In this document: positions 52,259-59,128 of the stretch, one piece after another
Position numbering within the stretch: position 1 is the first letter of the stretch
How the letters are laid out: each line of letters starts with the position of its first letter
NCBI GenBank assembly: GCA_900318585.1
Contig: ONKY01000027.1
Span: forward strand, 1-59,128
Reading direction: 5' to 3'
Source of the DNA: an uncultured Prevotellaceae bacterium
Lineage (GTDB): Bacteria; Bacteroidota; Bacteroidia; Bacteroidales; Bacteroidaceae
Length of the DNA: 59,128 nt
Position numbers and translations under genes: made by a program
Notes under the pieces: model-generated
Database searches by the model: none
Seen by the model: only the letters and a program-made list of their open reading frames with translations
What the model was told of the DNA's origin: nothing

Positions 52259-55200
52259 TTAGAATTTAATACTAGCACCTACCAAATATGTACGAGACGG
52301 CGGGTAGAGACCCAGGTCAACACCAGAAGCCCAACCATTACCACCTGCAGAGTTACCTACCTCAGGATCGAGGCCAGTGTAACCAGTGAAGGTGAAGAGG
52401 TTCTGAGCCTGAACATAGAAGCGGAGCTGCTGGAACGGGCAAGACTTCCAGACATGCTTGAAGTCGTAACCCAGCGTAACGGTCTTGATCTTGAAATAGT
52501 CAGCATCCTCCATGTAACGGGTAGAAACCCAGTTCGTGTTCGAATGACCAGTAGCTGAAATGCGAGGCTGAGTGTTAGAAGAACCTTCACCAACCCAACG
52601 ATTCAGGATCGAGGTGTCATAGTTCTGGTAAGGAGCATCACTGAACGAACGGTAAGAACGCATAATCTGCATACCAAATGCACCAGCACCGTTTACAGCG
52701 AAGTCAAAGCCCTTGTAGTTCAAACCAAGGTTGACGCCAAGCATAATGTCCGGGTTAGGATTACCAATCTCGTGACGGTCACAAGCATCACCTTCAGCAT
52801 AGGTAATCACACCATCACCATTCCAGTCGTCCCAGATGCAGTCACCAGGCTGTGCATCAGCCCACGTACCTTTAAATACTTGCTCGTTAGCAATATACTG
52901 TTCAACAACTTCCGGGTGGTTTGCAATAGATGCTGCATTAGCAGCGTCAATCTGCTCCTGATTCTGCCAGATACCACTGTAAGACATACCGTAGAAGTAG
53001 CCGATGGGCTTGCCTTCCTGAGCACGGTAGATATATTCAGTACCCTGTGAGAGCACACCGCTCGGACCATTGATATAGTGGTTGTCATTAGCAATACGGG
53101 TTACCTCGTTCTTATTGGTAGCGAAGTTCACACCAATGTTGTAACCGAAGTCCTTGCCAATCTTGTCGTTCCAATTGAGTGCAATCTCAATACCGGTATT
53201 CTCCACGTCACCACCATTGATGGCAGCAGGATTGGTACCAAAGATAGCAGTATTCGGAGCTGTGATCAGCCAGTCCTTTGTGGTCTTCTTATACCAGTCG
53301 AAGGTCAATCCCAGACGGCTATTGAGGAAACGGGCATCGAGACCGAAGTCAAGCTGCTCAGAAGTTTCCCATGTCAGGTCAGGGTTAGGAACGATGTCAG
53401 CGTAAGCACCAATGTTCGGAGTTCCAGAAACAGATGTTGCCATGTCAGAACCGAACTTGTAACCACTGTCGCCAGAGTCGCTTGACAGAGCGATTGAGGC
53501 CAGATACTGATACTTGGAAATACGGTTGTTACCGTTCTGTCCCCAGCTTGCACGAATCTTCAAGAAGTCCATCCAGCTCTTGGTGCCATCCATGAAGCTC
53601 TCATTGCTGATCACCCAACCTGCAGATACAGACGGGAAGATACCCCAACGCTTGCCATCGGTGAAGACACTTGAACCATCATAACGCATGGTAACTGTAG
53701 CCATGTATTTCTCGTTGTAGTCCCAAGTCAGACGACCGAACCAAGAAGCGAGGTACTCTTCGTCATTAGGAGAACCAGTAAGAGTAGCATCAGGAGCATT
53801 TACCAATTTGATGTTTGTCAGGTATGCAGAATCCCAACCTTTCAGCGTTGCGAGCTGGTCGCCATAGTTAACCTTGTTAGATCCACCGATGTTTACACCC
53901 CAAGCACTGCTCTGGAAGCTCTGACCTGCCATAGCGCTGATCTTGTGACCAGATATAATAGGAAGATCATAAGTAAGGGTATTCTCCACAGACCAAGAAG
54001 AGTTCAACCAAGCATTCTGGCTTACGCTATATACAGGTGATGTAGCGTTACCATAACCAGAAGATCTCGGCTCACCATAGTTACGGTATGCGCCTGAACC
54101 CCAGTTATAGTTGAACTGAGAACGGAATCTCAGACCCTTGATGGGCTGAATGGTAACGAATGCGGTAGCGCTGGCATTGATATTGCGGCTCTCTGCCATA
54201 GAGTTGAAGCCACCCTTCATCAGGTTCTCCCACGGGTTGCTGAACAGAGAAGAGTTCCAGCCCTGACCATACTTCACATTACCATCAAAATCCTGATAGT
54301 AATAAATATCGCCGTTATCAGCATACTGTGGCACGAGCGGGCAAGTCTGGAGCAGGCTGTGGATATAGCTCCAATACATACCGTCCTCAGCCAGGTCGTG
54401 ATTCTTGCTGTAGCCAAGTGAAATGTTCTCACCGATGGTGATGGCATCGAAATCCTTAGCCTTCAAGAGCACATGGTCGCTGTTGATACGAATGGTGTGA
54501 CGCTTGTAGAAAGAAGCTCTGTCTGCACCCATGATACCTTCGTTACCAGTATAGGTGTAAGACATAGCGAACTTAGAACGGTCGGTACCACCAGTCAGGG
54601 TCACAGAATGATTCTGCTGAACAGCATTCTTGTTTTCAAATGCGCCCCACCAGTCGGTGCCTTCCCAACCGTTGTTTACCTTAGTCAGGATGTCTGCGGG
54701 AACGTAACCAGCCCAATCCATCTTCTGACCAGAGGTGTTGAAAGTGTACTCGTCAATGACGGTCATAAACTGCTTGGCATTGAGAAGTTGTGGACGCTTG
54801 TAGGCGTTCGACCAACCCATAGCACCATTGTAGCTGAGCTCAATCTTGCCAGCCTTACCCTGCTTGGTAGTAACCAGGATAACGCCGTTAGCAGCACGGG
54901 CACCATAAATGGCAGCCGATGCAGCATCCTTCAGCACGTCAATGCTCTCGATATCTGCAGGGTTGATGCCGTCAAGATTACCACCAGCTACACCGTCAAT
55001 TACATAAAGAGGTGCAGAATCGCCAGTGGTACCGATACCACGGATATAAACCTTGTAGCCCTTACCAGGCTGAGTAGAACTCTGCGTAATCTGTACACCA
55101 GGTGTACTCGACTGCATAGCTTCAAGAGCGTTGGTGGTGTTCAGCTTGGCGATTTCTTCACCCTTTACCTGAACAGTAGCACCGGTCACCAACTTTTTCT

Positions 55201-55549
55201 TCTGGACACCGTAACCGATGACCACCACGTCGTCCAACGACTGAGCGTCCTCAACCAGGACGACAGAGATGTTAGACTTTCCACCGATTTGCACTTTCTG
55301 GGTCTTGTAACCCACATAAGAGAATTCCAGTTGGCCATTCGACGGGGCAGTGACGGAGAAATTACCATTGAGGTCCGTCACAGTACCTGCGTTTGTACCA
55401 ACCACTTTCACCGACGCACCGATAACCGGTTCACCAGCTTCGTCATTCACTGTTCCCTTTACTGTGCTCTGAGCCAACGCCCCCAAGGGAAGCAAACAGA
55501 GCAGGAACAATAACACTAGTGGCTTTTGAAGTGATTTAAGACTTTTCAT
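52259..55549 (-). CDS. SusC/RagA family TonB-linked outer-membrane transporter
   Basis: 1096 residues. Signal peptide (ending GALAQ), carboxypeptidase-like regulatory domain (STVKGTVNDEAGEPVIGASVKVVGTNAGTVTDLNGNFSV), plug domain (SLDDVVVIGYGVQKKKLVTGATVQVKGEEI...VIDGVAGGNLDGINPADIESIDVLKDAASAAIYGARAANGVILVTTK) and a 22-strand-type barrel ending in TYLVGASIKF. It imports the SusD-bound ligand using TonB energy. It heads an operon with susD and a lipoprotein. The first 27 residues differ by only two from those of the divergent, interrupted susC at 56723. Confidence 0.96.
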   Translation of the reverse strand: MKSLKSLQKPLVLLFLLCLLPLGALAQSTVKGTVNDEAGEPVIGASVKVVGTNAGTVTDLNGNFSVTAPSNGQLEFSYVGYKTQKVQIGGKSNISVVLVEDAQSLDDVVVIGYGVQKKKLVTGATVQVKGEEIAKLNTTNALEAMQSSTPGVQITQSSTQPGKGYKVYIRGIGTTGDSAPLYVIDGVAGGNLDGINPADIESIDVLKDAASAAIYGARAANGVILVTTKQGKAGKIELSYNGAMGWSNAYKRPQLLNAKQFMTVIDEYTFNTSGQKMDWAGYVPADILTKVNNGWEGTDWWGAFENKNAVQQNHSVTLTGGTDRSKFAMSYTYTGNEGIMGADRASFYKRHTIRINSDHVLLKAKDFDAITIGENISLGYSKNHDLAEDGMYWSYIHSLLQTCPLVPQYADNGDIYYYQDFDGNVKYGQGWNSSLFSNPWENLMKGGFNSMAESRNINASATAFVTIQPIKGLRFRSQFNYNWGSGAYRNYGEPRSSGYGNATSPVYSVSQNAWLNSSWSVENTLTYDLPIISGHKISAMAGQSFQSSAWGVNIGGSNKVNYGDQLATLKGWDSAYLTNIKLVNAPDATLTGSPNDEEYLASWFGRLTWDYNEKYMATVTMRYDGSSVFTDGKRWGIFPSVSAGWVISNESFMDGTKSWMDFLKIRASWGQNGNNRISKYQYLASIALSSDSGDSGYKFGSDMATSVSGTPNIGAYADIVPNPDLTWETSEQLDFGLDARFLNSRLGLTFDWYKKTTKDWLITAPNTAIFGTNPAAINGGDVENTGIEIALNWNDKIGKDFGYNIGVNFATNKNEVTRIANDNHYINGPSGVLSQGTEYIYRAQEGKPIGYFYGMSYSGIWQNQEQIDAANAASIANHPEVVEQYIANEQVFKGTWADAQPGDCIWDDWNGDGVITYAEGDACDRHEIGNPNPDIMLGVNLGLNYKGFDFAVNGAGAFGMQIMRSYRSFSDAPYQNYDTSILNRWVGEGSSNTQPRISATGHSNTNWVSTRYMEDADYFKIKTVTLGYDFKHVWKSCPFQQLRFYVQAQNLFTFTGYTGLDPEVGNSAGGNGWASGVDLGLYPPSRTYLVGASIKF

Positions 55550-55673
55550 AAAAGCACTGTTTTAGATTGTTAAATTTATGATAATTTGGTTGATAATTTC
55601 GTCTTAACATGTAAATGTCTGAACGAGTTAATGAATTGTTGATAGTCCGTAGCGTCTCTCGACACCACGTTTT
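55550..55673 (-). promoter_or_regulatory. 5' leader of susC (55549) with conserved hairpin
   Basis: About 125 nt between the -7 box and the ATG. A small hairpin (GTGTC-GAGA-GACGC, G-T wobble) lies near its start, at about 55651-55664. The last part, CTAAAACAGTGCTTTTATG, is identical to that before the susC at 56723. Confidence 0.6.
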
Positions 55674-55679
55674 CGGGTG

Positions 55680-55746
55680 CAAAAGTAATATTTTACATTA
55701 TATTATATTTGTCCATTTGTAACGCTGCCTTATCGAAAACTATCAT
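55680..55746 (-). promoter_or_regulatory. susC promoter and upstream element
   Basis: -7 box TACTTTTG (55680-55687). The element ATGATAGTTTTCGATAA lies at 55730-55746 on the minus strand, exactly 42 bp further upstream. No good TTG is present, as expected if an activator or alternative sigma factor is used. Confidence 0.65.
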
Positions 55747-55965
55747 CATTGCGAATTTATGGCGGATTCTCAACGTTTTGATACATAAAGAAAAGATGAG
55801 GAATGTTAAAATGTATGATTCTCTATTTCAAAATGGCGCGGCATCCCTTCCGGATTATTTCAATGCATCGAGTTGGCAGAGGTAAACCGTAAACAAGAAT
55901 CTTCCACTGCCGGGCGGATGCTTTAGAAAGGTAAATATTTTTTTCTTGCTCTCTCGAGAACTGGA

Positions 55966-56112
55966 TGCTAAACCACTGGTTTACGATTCCAAACCACCGA
56001 TTTACGACGCTAAACCACTGGTTTACGATTCCAAACCACCGATTTACGACGCTAAACCACTGGTTTACGATTCCAAACCACTGGTTTACGATTATTCCAC
56101 CCCGTGGAACAA
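55966..56112. repeat. 21-bp tandem array R3, six units plus terminal hairpin
   Basis: Units start at 55966, 55987, 56008, 56029, 56050 and 56071. Odd units are CTAAACCACTGGTTTACGA; units 2 and 4 are CCAAACCACCGATTTACGA, giving a 42-bp higher-order period. The seventh position (56092-56112) is a hairpin, TTCCAC-CCC-GTGGAA. The lead-in CTCTCGAGAAYTGGATG is shared with R2 (32473-32489). All frames stay open here because 21 is a multiple of three; no gene is called. 55747-55965 shows nothing recognisable. Confidence 0.88.
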
Positions 56113-56260
56113 AACTGAAGTACCAACTATCCATTGATACACTGGTTTTCAGTCACGGACCTGCCCCCATCAGTATCTTAACATCGGTCATCTGTGTCTG
56201 AACTTCTATTGGCCCGTGTCCGAATGCAGGATTGCTACACAACAATTTGTCCATTTTATC

Positions 56261-56396
56261 GCGCACGCGTGCGCAATAATAGCTTATTCCGAAAACATCC
56301 CACCCATCCCACCCATCCTACACCTAAGCAGGTGTAAGAAGTGTAGGATGGGTGGGATGTTTTCGTGTTCCCCTTCATATTACGCGCGCACGCGTG
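56261..56396. repeat. Large inverted repeat with 9-bp units beside R3
   Basis: Arms 56290-56322 and 56341-56365 (CGAAAACATCCCACCCATCC and complement) differ by one copy of a 9-bp unit CATCCCACC. Inside is ACACCT-AAGC-AGGTGT (56320-56335). Outside are a perfect palindrome GCGCACGCGTGCGC (56261-56274) and a second GCGCACGCGTG (56386-56396). Confidence 0.75.
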
Positions 56397-56504
56397 TATT
56401 TTTTGTTTTTTCTCAGAAGTTATTGTTTTGGTTGCACACTTTGCATGGCTTTTTGGCCTTTTCTCGTCTCAAAATAAAGGAGTAAACTATACTTTTTCGG
56501 CCAA

Positions 56505-56571
56505 ATGATAGTTTTCGATAATGTCGTGTTATAAACGAAAAACCGTTATTTAAAATTAGAAAGTATCTTTG
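56505..56571 (+). promoter_or_regulatory. Promoter and upstream element of second susC
   Basis: ATGATAGTTTTCGATAA at 56505-56521, then exactly 42 bp, then -7 box TATCTTTG (56564-56571). This mirrors the divergent susC promoter. Confidence 0.68.
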
Positions 56572-56577
56572 CAGTCG

Positions 56578-56722
56578 AAAAGTGTCGAGAGACACCAATT
56601 GTTATCAACTATTCATTACTTGTTAGAAACAACGGTACTGACCTATTATCAACTATTCATTTTAAACCGAGAACCTAATTATCAACCAATTCATATAACA
56701 ATCAATCTAAAACAGTGCTTTT
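56578..56722 (+). promoter_or_regulatory. 5' leader of second susC with hairpin and direct repeats
   Basis: Hairpin GTGTC-GAGA-GACAC at 56582-56595, then TTATCAACTATTCATT at 56602-56617 and again at 56646-56661, with a variant TTATCAACCAATTCAT at 56679-56694. About 145 nt long. Confidence 0.65.
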
Positions 56723-57709
56723 ATGAAAAGTCTTAAATCACTTCAAAAGCCTTTGATGCTACTGTTTCTGCTCTGTTTGCTTCCTATGGGGGCGTTGGCT
56801 CAGGGTGTAGTAAAGGGAACGGTAAGTGACGCTGCTGGCGACCCGATTATCGGTGCCAGTGTCAAGGTGCAAGGTACACAGGGCGGTGCGATTACTGACC
56901 TGAACGGTAAGTTCTCCGTCAATGCGCCTTCAAACGCTACTCTCAGTATTTCTTATGTGGGTTATGTTACTCAGCGTGTGAACGTGGGTGGCCGCTCAAA
57001 CATTAACGTCGTGTTGACAGAAGATAACAACACGTTGGACGACGTGGTGGTTATCGGTTACGGTGTTCAGAAGAAGAGCGACCTGACAGGTGCCGTCGCT
57101 TCTGTGAACTCCGGCGAACTTGAGGCTTTGTCGACCACTGATGCCGGTGCAGCCCTTCAGGGTAAGGTCTCTGGCGTCAACGTCTTGACAAACGCTTCTC
57201 CTGGTGAAGCTGCCGATATTCGCGTACGTGGTTATTCTTCAAACGGAGGTAACATCTCACCGCTTTACATTGTTGACGGTCTTCAGGTGGATAACATCCA
57301 GTACCTGGATCCTCAGATGATTGAGTCTATCGAGATTCTGAAGGATGCCGCTTCAGCAGCCATTTACGGTGCCCGCGCTGGTAACGGTGTCGTTCTGATT
57401 ACTACGAAGAGCGGTGGTTCAAGCAGGACAAACATCTCTTATACGGGTCGTGCTACCTTACAGAACTTCACCAGACGTCCTGTGATGAACCGTGAGGAAT
57501 TCCTGAGGTATATGACCTACGAGTACGATGCTAAGGATGTGCAGAACAAACTTGATAACTTTGATTATAAGCATCCGCTTTATGAAGATGGTGTCATCGA
57601 TCAGGACTGGATTGATGCCTACATCGAGCCCACATGGAGCTCTCAGCACACGTTGAGCTTATCTGGCGGTAATCAGAAGGGTCATTTCCTTACTTCTATT
57701 AATTATGTA
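56723..57709 (+). pseudogene. SusC/RagA family transporter, truncated by IS insertion
   Basis: The first 329 or so residues are intact: signal peptide ending GALAQ, regulatory domain (VVKGTVSDAAGDPIIGASVKVQGTQGGAITDLNGKFSV), plug (TLDDVVVIGYGVQKKSDLTGAVASVNSGELEAL...VDGLQVDNIQYLDPQMIESIEILKDAASAAIYGARAGNGVVLITTK) and the first barrel strands up to GNQKGHFLTSINYV. Then the reading enters IS sequence and stops within 11 codons. The remaining 700 or so residues are not in the window and may lie beyond the element. The product cannot form a barrel, so this locus is presumably inactive in this strain. Confidence 0.88.
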
Positions 57710-59128
57710 TTCAAGTTTCGCAAGTTCCTAACTTGCCAGTTTTAGTTGATAGATTTCAATAAAATGAGAGAGTTTGTCCGACCTGTTCACAAGCATATCA
57801 AGGATCTGTTCATCCTCGATATTGAAGCACTCTGCGATTTCGCGGACGATCTCAAGTATCATATCCCAGATTCTCTCAGCGAGAGTAAGTTCCACGCTAC
57901 CCTTGGTAGCATCCATAAAGAGTCCTCCAATGGTTTCGTAGTCGGAGAAACGCTTAGCCGTGGAGAGAATGTTGTACTGCATGGCTGTGATAGCAGTCAT
58001 TGCAATCTGCGAGGAGAAGTTCCTCATCTGGTACTTGCCCAGTCCGAGGCTTCCCTTACTCTCCTTAAAGACGACTTCCAGGGACCAACGCCTGGAGTAA
58101 ATCCTATAGGCCTCGAAGAAGTCGAGCTTCCGGTTTGTGGTAATGAGTCCGTTCCACTTGCCCCACTTGTCACGCTTGGTGAAGAACAGACGCACATTGC
58201 GGCCTGCAAAGGTCACGTCGACAGTGATGTAGTAGCATCCCAGACGTCGGCTGTAACTGCGTCCTTTCTTGGGTTTGTCAAAGAGGGACACGAGCTGGTT
58301 GGCGGTGTACTCCTTACCTCTATATGTGTACTTCGTCTTGCCCATCTTGATCATACCAAGATAGTGGCATCTGACGTGTCGGGAAGTGATGAACAGGATG
58401 ACTTCTGCACAGGCGAACCAACTGTCGGCCAGCACATAGTCGAAATGAATCTTGCGCTTGATGATGCGACGTATCATCTCAATCATCAAGGCAATCTTAC
58501 TCTGATTGTATTCCTCAATGCGCTTGGCGGTATGGGAGCCTTCCACATGCTCCTTGGAGAAACGGGCGTCAAGCTGCTTCTGCTTCAGGCCGTAGTTGCC
58601 CTTCTTGCCTTCCTCTCCGACAATGGCAAAGTCGAGCAACATCTGGCTGATGCCGTCAGTGATACCGATGAACAGGCCCTTGAAGCCGAGCATCATCGAG
58701 TGAGTGACATGCGAGTATATCTTGCCGATAAGCTCAGTCTGGATACCACGCTTGGGATAGTCCGTGTCATCGACCATCAGGCAGACTGGCTCCGTGCTCT
58801 CACGCGACCGGTCCTCCTGGGTCTTGTTCCAGAGCTGGAGCGAGACGGTGGCCAGAATCTTGCGCCAGTCATAAGACTCATTGGAGATAAATCTATAGAA
58901 CACGTCCTTCCGGCAGTCAAACAGGCTGCTTAGCGAGGACTTTCCATAGTTATAAGCATTGCGAATCATGAAACAGGGAAACAACATCAGCAATCCAAGC
59001 ACCTGTAGCTGCGTCAGTTTGCAGTTGCACTTGCTCTCGCTGCCGAAAAGACGCTTTTCGGACAGCCGGAGGGCCTTCGTTATGTCAATTATCGCATTCA
59101 TTGCACTCGTGGCATCATTTTCTTTGAA
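57710..59128. mobile_element. IS4-type insertion sequence
   Basis: The left boundary is placed at about 57709-57710, where the SusC reading breaks off after INYV. The element's left end begins TTCAAG and the window's right end, read inwards, begins TTCAAA, so the right terminus may coincide with the last base. Longer terminal inverted repeats are not evident. A target duplication cannot be checked because the right flank is missing. Confidence 0.8.
57728..59101 (-). CDS. IS4-type DDE transposase
   Basis: 457 residues, apparently complete. The DDE motifs are visible: Asp in MVDDTDYPKRG, Asp in VLADSWFACAE, and the YREK signature in YSRRWSLEVVFKESK with exact IS4-type spacing Y-2-R-3-E-6-K. 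It cuts and re-inserts the element. Its reading opposes the interrupted susC. ATG 59101 lies 27 bases from the window end. The large plus-strand open frame opposite it is a shadow. Confidence 0.9.
   Translation of the reverse strand: MNAIIDITKALRLSEKRLFGSESKCNCKLTQLQVLGLLMLFPCFMIRNAYNYGKSSLSSLFDCRKDVFYRFISNESYDWRKILATVSLQLWNKTQEDRSRESTEPVCLMVDDTDYPKRGIQTELIGKIYSHVTHSMMLGFKGLFIGITDGISQMLLDFAIVGEEGKKGNYGLKQKQLDARFSKEHVEGSHTAKRIEEYNQSKIALMIEMIRRIIKRKIHFDYVLADSWFACAEVILFITSRHVRCHYLGMIKMGKTKYTYRGKEYTANQLVSLFDKPKKGRSYSRRLGCYYITVDVTFAGRNVRLFFTKRDKWGKWNGLITTNRKLDFFEAYRIYSRRWSLEVVFKESKGSLGLGKYQMRNFSSQIAMTAITAMQYNILSTAKRFSDYETIGGLFMDATKGSVELTLAERIWDMILEIVREIAECFNIEDEQILDMLVNRSDKLSHFIEIYQLKLAS

Noticed and set aside
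54473-55513. 346-codon plus-strand open frame
   Set aside because: Antisense to susC and without recognisable domains or a promoter; a codon-bias shadow.
55966-56112. CRISPR array
   Set aside because: Units follow one another without spacers, vary in sequence, and no cas gene is in the window.
55823-56134. Small proteins with heptapeptide repeats (NHWF/NRWF-like) read through the R2 and R3 arrays, on either strand
   Set aside because: A 21-bp array keeps several frames open by arithmetic. There is no ribosome site or promoter, and the frames differ between copies. A real peptide is not excluded but not supported.
57746-58933. 395-codon open frame on the plus strand
   Set aside because: It is exactly antisense to the transposase, whose DDE and YREK motifs are clear.

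Overview
The window looks like a piece of a Bacteroidales chromosome, most likely from Prevotella or a close relative. The evidence is the SusC/SusD pair, the DUF2723 and DUF3098 genes, LytTR two-component signalling, C-terminal tails resembling type IX secretion signals, and Bacteroidetes promoters (TTG, about 18-21 bp, then TAnnTTTG) in front of most transcription units. It starts inside a gene and stops within or exactly at the end of an insertion sequence, so it may be a whole contig broken at a repeat.

Layout. 0-5.7 kb: Fe-S scaffold (partial), a C_GCAxxG_C_C redox protein, a GH35 beta-galactosidase, a Fur-family regulator and trpS. 5.7-12.6 kb: DUF3098, a DUF2723 GT-C membrane protein, a membrane-anchored winged-helix regulator and a TonB-type outer-membrane barrel. 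12.9-19.3 kb: a two-domain esterase with a Cys-rich linker, then a surface-glycan cluster (two GT2, one GT4, UDP-galactopyranose mutase). 19.3-25 kb: a xylan-oligosaccharide operon (CE1-like esterase, GH8-DUF4380, CE6-like esterase). 25.1-32.1 kb: GH31 alpha-xylosidase followed by a DUF6057 membrane protein and a CxxCH lipoprotein; mnmA. 32.9-41.6 kb: a helix-hairpin-helix outer-membrane barrel, then alpha-amylase plus GH94 cellobiose phosphorylase, with a LytS/LytTR-type two-component pair upstream. 41.9-55.5 kb: SusC, SusD, a lipoprotein, and two more DUF6057/CxxCH-lipoprotein pairs with an outer-membrane protein between them. 56.7-59.1 kb: a second, divergent susC interrupted by an IS4-type element.

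Three things go beyond ordinary annotation. (1) Three intergenic regions (3.8-4.0, 32.3-32.8 and 55.9-56.4 kb) carry tandem 21-bp partly palindromic units that appear to be one family. In two of them the array sits inside an inverted pair of shorter tandem repeats (11-mers or 9-mers). In the third an inverted repeat lies to one side. (2) Two classes of short repeat sit in frame inside conserved genes: a GC-rich palindromic unit (GH31, mnmA, GH94, LytTR regulator, CxxCH lipoprotein) and 7-mer or 9-mer tandem blocks (mnmA, DUF2723, histidine kinase, DUF6057). (3) A two-gene module, a polytopic DUF6057 protein followed by a lipoprotein with one CxxCH motif and beta-propeller-like repeats, occurs three times, once next to SusCD.

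The two divergent susC genes share a 17-bp upstream element exactly 42 bp from the -7 box, a leader hairpin and nearly identical first codons, so they were probably co-regulated before the insertion. All functional statements come from reading the sequence and from recalled family features. No database search was run.
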